Shown here one piece after another: positions 40,972-52,012 of a stretch of 64,000 bases of DNA (position 1 is its first letter; the number at the start of each line of letters is the position of its first letter). The stretch covers positions 32,401 to 96,400 of the forward strand of contig NMRB01001390.1 in assembly GCA_002633025.1 (NCBI GenBank), in the 5' to 3' direction. The DNA comes from Notospermus geniculatus. Its lineage: Eukaryota > Nemertea > Pilidiophora > Heteronemertea > Lineidae. The notes under the pieces are model-generated. The model saw only the letters and a list, made by a program, of their open reading frames with translations. It made no database searches and was not told the DNA's origin. The translations under genes and the position numbers were made by a program.

Positions 40972-42838
40972 GTTCGATCGCGTATCCAGATTTCGCGTCA
41001 AATCTCGCGATAACCTCAAGCGAGCGAAAGAGTACAGACGTCCTTTGTTTTACCTTTGCCCTTTTACTTCGGTTTACATGTACCTTTGTCCTTTGTCCAC
41101 GCCAGCGTGCAGATTTTTAAAAACATCCTTCGCTGTGAGGAAGATTTTTAATGACGGTTTCCTTTTGGTAAACTCAACCGATTGCTAAGCCGACGATAAT
41201 TCGTTGGAATAGATCGCGACACCCTCCCCTGAAATTCACTCTCCGCTGTGATCTGAAGGACTTGTGACGATCGCTTCTTAGAAAGTAGGCCCTTTCCCGG
41301 TCACCGCTTCAAGGTAACCTTGATACCTTTGGTAGAGAACTAGGCTCTCACCAGGTCATCAGCTCAAGGAATCCTTGATGCCTTTGAAGGGCGTGAACAA
41401 AGTGAGATCAAACGGAAAAGAAACATAAAAAATGGTCATTCCTTTCCACTTGGCCATTATTCAGATGGGCTTGTGCACCTAAAAGTTTCTTACATACATT
41501 TTCTTGATGAAAGAATGAAAAGGAAGATTTTTTTGCGGGATGAGTCCATAACCTGTGTTGTCTTTGAAAGGCAATGTACACTCCAGCTTCTTGGAGTATA
41601 TAACCATTGAAAAGTCCTAAGAGTCTTCAATGAATTGATATAAGTCTGCAGAACATTGTGTCGTGGGTGGGGCTTCTCGGATGTTTTTTAATGATTAGAT
41701 CAGAAGAAGACAGCAGTGCTCGTTGGAGGTCGAGTTTTGTGATCTTGAATCCGTGGAGTAAACCGTAGGCGTCCTTTTTGTGGCTTTTTCTCGCGAAATG
41801 CACATCATCGGAGGTCACATATCAGTGGTTCTTCATGCTTGCTCCCTTCGTCAGCATTCTGGCTTACCATCGGTGCTGCCATACTCCTGGCTCTTGGATC
41901 TCCCCCCATAACTCTGCCTCTATGCCACGCTAACCGGAAGTCGTATCCAGGTTGATATCCGTTGCTGTTGGCAAACCTTCGCTGTTTGCTGCTGAACGTT
42001 CTTTTCTTTCGAAAGCAAACACTGGTGCTGCGGCTCTGCCCCTTGCCAAGAAATATTGGGAAATACTTTCATGAAAAGCTGCTTTGTTTGCGAGATTCAA
42101 ATCTTATAGTACGCCTGAGGTCTTATGATGGGTTCGCATCATCTATGACAGCCATCATACACAGTTAGAGAAGCTAAAGGCAAATGTTTCGTTTTCCTTT
42201 CTATCTGTTGGAACAATCCGCTCATTTTCTAGGCACCTGAGCTATAAACCCTTGCCTCAGCCGATTGCAGGCTCAGCTAAGCCTATTTGAAGTAGTAATA
42301 CAGATATTTTTTCTAGATTGAGATAACTATTGGATGGATATTTGAGATGAGAAACCAGTGAGTATCACTTTCTTGAAGTGGTACATTGTCTCATCTTCTT
42401 GCTGACCAACTAGACCGCCCCTGGAGTGTGACAATTCAAGGTTACATCACGTCGCCGTCGCCTCCAGGCCCGGGATTACCCAGCCATTTCCAGGTCTCTC
42501 TCCCGTCTTCCACCAAGGGATGCCTTCCGCTGCCAACCTCCGCCGTCTCCACTCTAAACGAACGTAATCAGGAGCGTTTCTGATGGGAACCGCCCAATTA
42601 ATCGACGGCGAATTGCGCATTACAAGGGCAAACCAAAGTTAGATGTAGAAATTGCCCTGTTTACATTGAAACAATCGTTGTAGAATTGGAAACATCGGGG
42701 GTCTCATTAGCGATCTGTTGTTGTTCCTAGTCAAACTGGGAAACCTCGGCACTGCTGTGTGAGACGAGGGTTCGACGATCTCCCTCAGGTTAAGTTGCTG
42801 AATGACTGTCTGAAGGAAAGTTCGAGGGAAAAACACAT
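40972..42838. other. Non-coding region
   Basis: No convincing exon, RNA gene or repeat seen. Some CT-rich exon-like stretches (about 42400-42580) lack support. Confidence 0.35.
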
Positions 42839-43212
42839 GGGCCCGTATTCTAACAGCCTCCTTAACTCTAAGGTCCACTTTAAGTTTTTGTATTGTGTCC
42901 TGCAAACAATAGCTAAAGGTAAACCTCAGAGTTAAGGGCGGCGCACACTTGCGATTTTTCGAGCGATTTTCTAGGCGACTGGCCTTGCGACCACAGCAGC
43001 GACTGAACATATTATTTTTAGTTTTTTTAGTTCTTGTTGACTCGTTTGCGACAAATACTTCCTTGGAAGATCAGTGATGTCGCGGATGACATCACTGATC
43101 GACCTCAAAGGTAATTTAATATCGCATGCGACGTAGTAGTCGCATCGGTAGCCGCCCCTATTTTAGTCGCACATGTGCGCCGCCCTTTAAGGAAGCTTCT
43201 AGAATACGGCGC
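42839..43212. mobile_element. MITE containing a nested MITE
   Basis: Outer ends GGGCCCGTATTCTA and TAGAATACGGC, with TTAACTCTAAGG inside. The inner element (42935-43185) begins AGGGCGGCGCACACTTGCGA and ends inverted; it repeats GTCGC words. A relative of the inner one is at 59673-59920. Confidence 0.8.
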
Positions 43213-43232
43213 AAGGTGACAAACTCGTACAT

Positions 43233-43349
43233 TTGGCGAGTTTTCGCAATAGGCGAACGACGACGCGTCTATTGTTCGAGTCATACTCAGACAATAGAAA
43301 ATGGTAACCTAATCGTCGGCTTATCCGGGCGATTGCGAAAACTCGCCAT
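43233..43349. mobile_element. Palindromic MITE, CTATTGTT-loop family, diverged
   Basis: Ends TGGCGAGTTTTCGCAAT and ATTGCGAAAACTCGCCA with loop TCTATTGTTCGAGTCA. Confidence 0.85.
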
Positions 43350-43913
43350 TCTGGCCAATCATACGACGAGTTTGTTTAACTGACTTCACATCAGTCCTGG
43401 GAAGTGACATTCAAGCCATGCCGCAGTTGTCTGTCGCAGCTAAATGGGGTATTACTCGTACCCTCTGTTAGTAACACTATGATGTCAGTTCGCTTTCGTA
43501 CCCTGGAGATTATCTGGGAATTGAAATGTAAAATGTCATAGCTTCATCTAATCTTTGAATTGGGTGATAACAATATGGATTTTTTGGTGATATTGGATAA
43601 TGTCATATCCCAGTATCGGCGCCAAACGTCTTTGCCGCCGGCAGATGATTGCGGTTTGTCGGCTATAAATCATGAAATTATGACACTGGGTAAAAACATT
43701 GTGTGTCGATATAGATTTAGATATTCTAAATACAACCATTGTCGTCTTTGATGTCTAATTCGGGGCTTCTGTAGTTACGCAGTTTCAGTATTTTCGGACC
43801 ATGAGCGCATTAAAGGATCAGTAAATTAAGCGAAAACATCGCCTGGGGACGAGATTTATATTCGTTCTTGTTGTTGTTCTCGATCTTTACTTTTTGAATT
43901 GGGAATCCGTCTA

Positions 43914-45947
43914 ATGCTGTGTGTCAAAACTTTGAGGGCCGTATCCACCAAGCGAAGATTATCTTGAACTCAGGTTGAGCTACAACTTTTCCATTGTCAC
44001 ATCACGCCCTGGCGAACCTGAGCATTTGAAAAGTTGTGACTCAACCTTCGTTTCATTTGGTGCATATGGCTCTGATAGTCCTGAAAGAGGCCTTGTGTCA
44101 GGCGCTTTCTCTTTGAATGATCCCACCAGCCATAATATCCATTAGTTTAGAATGCCAATCAATGGTTTTTCGACCCAGAGATCAATGGAAAGTCGAAGCA
44201 CTTGATGTCGATCATCAACAGTTTTAGCGACATATCTCTCGGATAAATCTAAGAGAACGGCCAATAAGAAAATCACAAATAAAATTGTACCACACAATAA
44301 AATATTGTTGCAATATAATTAGTTAACTCTACCGCTGAATACATCAGCTACTCAGAAAACCACCTCAGTGTGGAATTTACTTACCTCGGGGGCCATGCTT
44401 AGAAACTGTGTGTCACCATAGCAACGGTGTGTGCGTCATTTCCGTTGTTTTGCTAACTCATCGTTACCTTGGCTGTCCTTCGTTTGAAGGCAGGTGACGG
44501 ATTTATGTTTTGGCTGCAAGAAGACTCCATCGATATTATTGTTTTTTGTTACTTTGAGGAAATGTTTTCTGTTGCTCATTTTATTTTTTACAAATGTCAA
44601 GAAAAANNNNNNNNNNNNNNNNNNNNNNNNNNNNNNNNNNNNNNNNNNNNNNNNNNNNNNNNNNNNNNNNNNNNNNNNNNNNNNNNNNNNNNNNNNNNNN
44701 NNNNNNNNNNNNNNNNNNNNNNNNNNNNNNNNNNNNNNNNNNNNNNNNNNNNNNNNNNNNNNNNNNNNNNNNNNNNNNNNNNNNNNNNNNNNNNNNNNNN
44801 NNNNNNNNNNNNNNNNNNNNNNNNNNNNNNNNNNNNNNNNNNNNNNNNNNNNNNNNNNNNNNNNNNNNNNNNNNNNNNNNNNNNNNNNNNNNNNNNNNNN
44901 NNNNNNNNNNNNNNNNNNNNNNNNNNNNNNNNNNNNNNNNNNNNNNNNNNNNNNNNNNNNNNNNNNNNNNNNNNNNNNNNNNNNNNNNNNNNNNNNNNNN
45001 NNNNNNNNNNNNNNNNNNNNNNNNNNNNNNNNNNNNNNNNNNNNNNNNNNNNNNNNNNNNNNNNNNNNNNNNNNNNNNNNNTTGCGGCGAGCGGAGCGGT
45101 TTTCACAGGCATTGGGATCATCAATGGGCCATTGTATTGTTACACCATCAAAGGACTATCCAAAGCACTGTGAAAACCGCACCGCTCGCCGCAAACCGCC
45201 GCGGAATCCGCTAGGCTATAGTGGAAACGGACCTTCATGCTGTGTGTCAAAACTTTGAGGGCCGTATCATGGTATCCACCAAGCGAAGATTATCTTGAAC
45301 TCAGGTTGAGCTACAACTTTTCCATTGTTACATCACGCCCTGGCGAACCTGAGCATTTGAAAAGTTGTGACTCAACCTTCGTTTCATTTGGTGCATATGG
45401 CTCTGATAGTCCTGAAAGAGGCCTTGTGTTAGGCGCTTTCTCTTTGAATGATCCCACCAGCCATAATTCCATTAGTTTAGAATGCCAATCAATGGTTTTT
45501 CATAACTCGTCGACCCAGAGATCAATGGAAAGTCGAAGCACTTGATGTCGATCATCAACAGTTTTAGCGACATATCTCTCGGATAAATCTAAGAGAACGG
45601 CCAATAAGAAAACAACAAATAAAAATTGTACCACACAATAAAATATTGTTACAATATAATTAGTTAACTCTACCGCTGAATACATCAGCTACTCAGAAAA
45701 CCACCTCAGTGTGGAATTTACTTACCTCGGGGGCCATGCTTAGAAACTGTGTGTCACCATAGCAATGGTGTGTGCGTCATTTCCGTTGTTTTGCTAACTC
45801 ATCGTTACCTTGGCTGTCCTTCGTTTGAAGGCAGGTGATGGATTTATGTTTTGGCTGCAACAAGACTCCATCGATATTATTGTTTTTTGTTACTTTGAGG
45901 AAATGTTTTCTGTTGCTCATTTTATTTTTTACAAATGTCAAGAAAAA
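43914..45947 (+). repeat. About 700-bp duplicate flanking the assembly gap
   Basis: 43914-44606 and 45237-45947 match with few differences, starting ATGCTGTGTGTCAAAAC and ending at GAAAAA, where the gap begins. A MITE half-palindrome (45082-45232) lies just before the second copy. Most likely two alleles were placed in tandem. Confidence 0.85.
44607..45081. other. Assembly gap (475 Ns)
   Basis: A run of N. Single Ns also occur at 13543, 14919, 18908 and 50167. Near-identical sequence lies on both sides of this gap (43914-44606 and 45237-45947). Confidence 1.
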
Positions 45948-46353
45948 TCCATACTTATACCACTTACGAACCGATGAACGGCCAAAGGACATAATCATAC
46001 TTGAGTTCTTCTTCAACGTCATTATGTATACCTTTTTTTGCCAAAGGTTTGAGCCTCCTGATGCTGCGAAATCTGCTGTTGGGTCCGCGCGAGGTTCTTT
46101 TCCCTGCAGATGTTGGCCGAGAACTGGTTTGGTGACCTTGCCGCGACTATTGAGGAGCGGGATGAGCCATCAGCACTCGTCGGCCTTTTTCGTTTGCAGC
46201 ATTAACGCAAAGCTTCTTGAAACCCCACTAGTTTCTTATCAATGCTCTGTGTGTCATTGAAAAACGGCTCTTTGTAGGCTTCAGTCAAGAACTGCCGAAG
46301 ATTGGTGTTCTTTTTGCCATGAGTACATTTCCCATGGCCAAAGAACGAGGACA

Positions 46354-47738
46354 TTAACCTGGGACTTGAATCAACAACGGCTTGATCTTACTCCGCCGTC
46401 GGTGCCTAGAACTGCAATTAAAATATCTAGGGTGACTTGCCAAGTTGGTCATGAAGGGACAGTCTTTCCTGTTTATCAGGGATGGGGGGATTACTGTGTC
46501 TGGTGCTCCTTGATGGCGTGAAAGGAGCGGGTCAGGGCGCTGGACAAATATCACCCAGGCTACCGATAAGCCACGATTCTTCAGTTCGTTGCTGACGTCA
46601 TGCAGGAGGTATTGATGCCAGAAAACCACAGATCTGTTAGAAAGAGGTGACTCTAGAAGATGCTTGATATGGAGTCAATTCCCAATACCAACATCTGCGG
46701 TACAAACCAAAGATCTGTTTTAAAGATATGTGGTTTGTGCTGCAGATGTTGGTATTAGGAATTGACTAGGGAATTTAAAAAAAGGGGTGTACAGGATGCC
46801 TGAAAATGGGCCAAATCTCGTTACATCATGCCAGCAAGAGAGTGTCGCAACCTAGCTGAACCGAAAGAAGGTCGAAATAGCGGAACCAATTAGGTGACGT
46901 CGTCAACGCTCTTACCATCCCTCCATTTCTGTAAATGGATATTGAATTCCTGAAGACAGATACCTTAATTGAATTGAGATGATGGAATTTTTAACAAATT
47001 CAATAATGTGAGCGTGGGAAAGTGCAGGAGATACGGACTGAGTGGGCACCTGTCCCCCAGGGAGTTTGGTATGCCTTCGTTGGATGAACTGTTCTTGGTG
47101 CCCAAGGCGAGTGAATACCAAGTACATTGTGTAATATGCCATGACATTTGCTGAGATTTAGCTCAATACGATGTCATATCTCATCAGAGACGTTCGATTC
47201 GACCTGATCGTCTTTCAAGACAGGCTTCATTAATGCAATTGCTTCCTCACAGTCGGAAACATTAGCCCACCTTAATACATTTCTGCGAAGCCAAAGAAAA
47301 CACACTTCGTCAGCCAAGCCTGACAAAAAGGGGTATTTCCTTCAAGCAGATGGGTCTCCGAGTTCGTATCCGTTATTACACTTGATCACTGTCAGAGCTC
47401 AAAAATCTGAAGGTATGGATGTTTGATGCGCCAGACTGAACGATATCAAGGAAGTGAAGGAAATGAACATTTTTTTTCTCTGATAACATGAGTATTAGAC
47501 GTGATATGCCGCAAAGGTTACGAAATGACATGTTGTCGATGTTGTGAGGTGAAGAAGAGAGTTCTGTTCGGGCGAGACTGATCACAGTCTCAGATTTTGA
47601 TGGGACTGATGTTGCGCCTTGATTAAGGCTGGTCACACGATGCCGTTGCGGGCTGTTTTTGACCAGCGCCACGAATCGCAAAGTCGCAAGCCGTGATGTG
47701 CCGTTTGGCCATCTTATATACCGGACAATGAGATTCAT
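46354..47738 (-). pseudogene. Broken coding-like sequence, unidentified
   Basis: Several minus-strand pieces read like protein but in different frames: 47376-47660, 47174-47340 (contains FLSGLADEVCFLWLRR), 46912-47142 and 46354-46629 (contains YLLHDVSNELKNRG). Stops and frame changes separate them. They may be exons of an unrecognised gene, a decayed gene or an old transposon ORF. A palindrome at 46670-46767 flanks the region. Confidence 0.25.
46670..46767. repeat. Short inverted repeat
   Basis: GAGTCAATTCCCAATACCAA is repeated inverted (TTGGTATTAGGAATTGAC), with ACATCTGC inside both arms. Confidence 0.8.
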
Positions 47739-47779
47739 AGGATATCATTCACCGATCCAGGCCCAGTCATTTTGGGCAA

Positions 47780-47912
47780 TAGGGAGTTTTCGCAAAGCCC
47801 CCGAAACGTCAACGCGAACGTCTATCCTTTTGTTCGGTGCTCTCTTCGTGGCATCGAACAATGGGTTTGGCGTTCGCGGTGGCGTTTCGGGGCTTTGCGA
47901 AAACTCCCTATT
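47780..47912. mobile_element. Palindromic MITE, near copy of 39392-39537
   Basis: Ends TAGGGAGTTTTCGCAAAGCC and inverse; centre TCGTGGCATCGAACAATGGG. Confidence 0.9.
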
Positions 47913-48514
47913 ATTATGCTCGGTCGATCAATGGCAAGTAGATTTCAGGACATGTTATCACTAGGCCATGGGTGTGCGCTTGCCGGTCATCAATTTCACT
48001 TGAGTTCTCACCTTCTATTGATGGCTTTCGTTGCTGTACCAGTGATGAAAGCGTCGGCCGTGACAGCCACTTGATTGTAGGCGATTGCAGACGGTAATCA
48101 TCATGCTTCATCTTCACTGAACAGATTTCTTAGCTGTAAATATCGATATAGCCCTGCCTTCGTCTGTTGTAAGAAGTGTTTGTACAAGACGAAACGTTGA
48201 TAAGCAACATGGCGATCCACCAACCACAAATTCAGATATGATGAATTGTATTCTTGATATACGTATACTTGTCTGAGAGGGCTGAAGTAATATAGGAATT
48301 ACCCTGGGAACTTTCGTATTTATTGACAAATGGCTGCGAAATTATAAGTGCCAATCATTACGTTAACACAAGTAATCTTCCTTTCTGAACAACTCCCGTT
48401 CCTGTTTCTCTTCACAGATGTTCCTTTCCCACTGACGATCGTCTGACCAGCAACCTCACCACACCATCAACATGGACAGCATCAATAAGATCACGGAAAA
48501 GGTAAGAGATGCAG

Positions 48515-48889
48515 ACGCTCTATCACGTGAGTGTTTTCTCCCGCAAGCTGGCTCAAACTATTGGCAGTCTCGTTTGTTTCTTTGGTCGTTTCTCCCGCAG
48601 GATGCCTCTCGATGGGCAACTCGGCCGTAGAAAAAGTGGGCACTATCGTTTGTGTTACTGGCCAAGGGCAGGCGTAATTAGGGAGGTTTGGAAATCAAAC
48701 GATAAACGTAAACGTCGATAACAACGTTATTTTTGTACCGAAAATGCAATATAAAATCTGGTTAATGTGTAGTATGAAAAATAACGTTGTCGTAAAGTTT
48801 ACGTTCATCGTTTGATTTCTAAACCTCTCTATTATCATGGCGAATTGCCCATTGAGAGCCAACTCGAGAAAACTGTCACGTGGAGCACA
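48515..48889. mobile_element. MITE with a second MITE nested inside
   Basis: Outer termini TATCACGTGAGTGTTTTCTC / AACTGTCACGTGGAGC. An inner element at about 48679-48836 has arms GGGAGGTTTGGAAATCAAACG / CGTTTGATTTCTAAACCTC, and splits the outer one. It starts 14 bases after the donor at 48501. Confidence 0.75.
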
Positions 48890-49206
48890 TTTAGTTCTGG
48901 ACAGAGCAAAGTCCCATGATTCGTCAGAAACAGCCAATCTCGGCCCCAGGATTCGTCCCTCTGATTGCCATTCTCACTCTCGTCGTCCGTGAACTCGAAA
49001 TCGACATCACATGGCCAAAAAAATAAACCACGAAGAAATGGAGAAATGATCTGAAATTTACATCTGACATTTCGGGAGTTTTTCAGCATTTAGTCTGGGG
49101 TTTTGTCTTGCTCGAAATTCGGGTAAGAAACAGTGATAGCGGCTCTTGAGTTACTGTAACCCGCGGTAATGGTTCAACTAACAAAATGACTACCATTCAC
49201 GTATAT

Positions 49207-49734
49207 TTAGAACACTATTATTGGTTGTGTTAGACCGTAATAGCCAATGTGGCGAATAGATAGGAATTCATAGCGAAGATTATGGTACTTTGCTCGAAGG
49301 CGTGGAACATATCGATGAGAATTCCCCAGATTGTGGGTATAAACATGGACTTTTCCTTTGTTATTGATGACGATGTTGTGGTCACTCGTAGTTAATGGAC
49401 CAGTCACACCTCCGACAACCGTTTTTTTATGCATCGCAGTCATTTTCTTGGTTTTGGTAGTCAATTTAAGTCTTATACACCGGTTCGGAACGAATCCTAG
49501 CGAATTCCAAACTGCCCCTGCTAGATAGGTTCGAGGTCTGCAGGCTGCAGCGCGGAAAGCAACACATTTTAGTGTTTGGACCACTCCACTGGTGCCGAGA
49601 ACGGTTAGATGAGATCGCAGCACTGATAATAAGCAATTTGCGCAGATTCTGAATCCTTTAAGTCGCTGTATCACCCATATATTGCCAGAAATAAAAGCAC
49701 CGGCGCTACTCCTATTAGCCGAAACCTCCTCCAC
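49207..49734 (-). CDS. Hypothetical 175-codon open frame
   Basis: The longest minus-strand open frame in the 48.9-50.5 kb gap. It is basic, with no recognised domain, signal or splice context, and ends in a hydrophobic-aromatic tail. A frame of this length can occur by chance in 64 kb, so coding status is doubtful. Confidence 0.2.
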   Translation of the reverse strand: MEEVSANRSSAGAFISGNIWVIQRLKGFRICANCLLSVLRSHLTVLGTSGVVQTLKCVAFRAAACRPRTYLAGAVWNSLGFVPNRCIRLKLTTKTKKMTAMHKKTVVGGVTGPLTTSDHNIVINNKGKVHVYTHNLGNSHRYVPRLRAKYHNLRYEFLSIRHIGYYGLTQPIIVF

Positions 49735-50247
49735 CGGGGCTCTGAATCATTTGTCTGCGAGCTATCGAGCAGGCGATAAATCAGTTCCTTGGATGTTAGA
49801 TGGTACGCCAGGGACCAAGTCTCGTCACCTTTAACCTTTCTTTACCAACACTTGATGTACGAAAATATCTCGTTGAAAAGTAAGATTGAGAATTATTAGT
49901 TCTATCAGGCACGTCTGAGGTTACCGAGCTAACATTTGTATTGAATTCCACGCAAACAAATTAGGGTTTTCGAAACGTCCATGGTTTGAATGTGTGAATA
50001 CTAGAAGGCTATCTAATATATGAGTTTCGCTGATATCATGAGCAATCTATAGACCGAGGTATTTTGAAATGATTCAGAACTGTAGCGGAAGGAAGAGGGG
50101 TCTGATATGAATAAACTGAATCAATTAGGCCCAGGCGCGGATCCAAGGGGGGGGGGGGCGCACCCGNAGTGATAGGGAAGCTTGTCAGGGCAAGATGTCG
50201 CTTCGACGGCCCTCCATCAACTTGTTGCTAACGGATTTCTCTGTACG

Positions 50248-50424
50248 CAGGGGCGGATCCAAGGGGGGGGGGGGGAGGCGGCGCACGCTCCATTTCGGCC
50301 AACAAATCTGTAAAATCGACCGTGAAATTCTGAAATTTGGAGCAAATCATTGATATTCACTGCAGATTTCAATGTTTCTAGCACAGTGCGCCCCCTCTTT
50401 CCCGAAATCCTGGATCCGCCACTG
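50248..50424. mobile_element. hAT-like MITE with CAGGGGCGGATCCA ends
   Basis: Left CAGGGGCGGATCCA and right TGGATCCGCCACTG are inverted, the form common to hAT non-autonomous elements. A G-run follows the left end. A fragment lies at about 50135-50166. Confidence 0.75.
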
Positions 50425-50621
50425 GTATGCAAATGGTTTTTTTGTATTTTGGATCAATTACATGTTTTGGTTGTATCAGATGTGATGACGCATGAAACCT
50501 CTGTAAAAAACAAAATGGCGCTGCTGCCGAAAGTCGTGTATCGTTTCATATCAATGATTGATCCTTTTCAGTTCCCTCCTATAACTCAACCGACGCAGAC
50601 GACTTCGCCGTAGAATCCAAC

Positions 50622-51210
50622 ATGCCGTCTGTTACCGGTATGCCTGTTTGGCAGATTGTCGTCATCGCCGCAGGAGTTGTTGACGTCATCGTCGCAATGA
50701 TTATTCTGATAATTTGTATACAGAAACGTAACCAAGGCGACAATGGGGGAGCTGTTGAGGAGGTGAGCTGCATTTGTTTGCTATTGTGTTTTGAATCCGA
50801 TTTTGAACCTTCACGGGTGTATACACATGTATATAAACTCCAAATTCTCCGCCTTTTCTAACTTCTACTTCCAGAACGTTTCTGCCGTGCAATGGCGTAG
50901 CCCTGTTCCAATCGTAACAGAAACAGAATATTACCAAGTACGGGAGAGCCAAGTTTATACAGTGCCCGCGGAAAACGAAACTAGTAACGACGACGACGAC
51001 GACGACAACAACGACGACGACGACGACAACGACTATGCGCAGATTAAAGAGCGGAGTTCTGACCATCGTCCAAACTGGGTTTCCAATAACCTCTACGAAA
51101 TGCTCGACAGTCGAAATGCCGGATGTCCCATTATTCCTGGGACGTATCAGGTTCTGCTGCATGAGAAACAGGATGATGGACAAAATACCGAAAATGAGAG
51201 CGCGGTCTAA
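50622..51210 (+). CDS. Small single-pass membrane protein with acidic, tyrosine-motif tail
   Basis: Two coding exons, 50622-50762 and 50875-51210, join in phase 0 to give 158 residues. A hydrophobic span at about residues 9-33 ends in KRNQ, so the positive-inside rule predicts a cytoplasmic C-terminus. The tail has an Asp-rich run (about residues 85-98, broken by Asn) encoded by repeated GAC codons. It also has four YxxPhi-type motifs (YYQV, YAQI, YEML, YQVL) plus YTVP. Such motifs bind SH2 domains when phosphorylated or AP-2 for endocytosis. I do not recognise a family; it resembles the layout of small transmembrane adaptors or the end of a receptor. The frame is open upstream of 50622 to the acceptor at 50571 (including an NST sequon), so upstream exons could encode an ectodomain. 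The start is therefore uncertain. Confidence 0.65.
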
Positions 51211-52012
51211 ATGTTCGATGGATAGACATTCGCATAGACATTCGACAAAACTGAATGGAACAGGAGCTGTTAGTTAGTTGACCAATAGGTGTCACTACGG
51301 CCCAATTCAAATGCCCAAATTCATTGTTGACTGAGCACCAATCAAGAGAATTTTCTTTTGTATTCGTCCGCTAGAACTTTGCTGCCATCTTTTGGCAATA
51401 AGTGCGGCTGACTGCTCCTACTATTGGTCCCATAGCAGCACGTTGAACACATAAAATTAGGCTATATCATAGAAGTGGGCTCCAGTTTTCCGTAGCACAC
51501 AGAAACTCATGTTACTTTGACTTGGTACTAGAGTACTCCAGAAATTTAACTTCTGTTACGATAACAGCAATGTATACTAGATTACTGTACAAGTATTTCA
51601 TCCGAGGCTAAACAGAATGTACGTACACTTTAATAATAAGGAACAATTAATAATTGTTTTTTTATTTGATGTTTGATGAATCTTCTGTGTTAAGCGAAAA
51701 ACAAACTTGTTTTTCTGTTGCTTGTGTGTCTGCCTTTTTTCCGTTTTCGGCTGGGCCTTCACCTTCTTTTATCACGCGACATTTTTTCTTTCGGTGGTCG
51801 AATTTGAAAGTCAAGAATGCCATATCTATGAGTGGTCATAACCAAAGACAAACTTTGAATGTACTTGAATTCCGGTCAATCGTCGAGGATAGGTCTCACC
51901 CATTTTCACAACCCAAATTGATAGAGGAGACAACTTTCTCGATCTATCAATCGATATTAGACAGTTCGGCGGACAGACACTTTCGGCGGTTTCCTGGTTT
52001 ATTAATATTAGC
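51211..52012 (+). other. Intergenic region and probable universal stress protein promoter
   Basis: AT-rich sequence follows the membrane-protein stop codon. No confident gene is visible. An open frame at 51654-52061 overlaps the next gene's first exon in another frame and has no supporting features. Confidence 0.4.

Larger units (their letters stand above)
48472..50613 (+). promoter_or_regulatory. Possible spliced leader with upstream ORF
   Basis: An exon ending at the donor 48501 (GTAAGA) contains an ATG at 48472 with an open ten-codon frame. Joining it in phase to the acceptor before 50572 (CCTTTTCAG) adds thirteen codons and stops at TAG 50611-50613, nine bases before the ATG of the membrane protein at 50622. 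That would be a 23-codon upstream ORF. The join is inferred from splice signals only. The 50572 exon is also open in the membrane-protein frame from its first codons, so it could instead carry part of that protein. Confidence 0.35.

Noticed and set aside
44469-45258. Long open frames of 175-254 codons
   Set aside because: They exist only because the N run has no stop codons.
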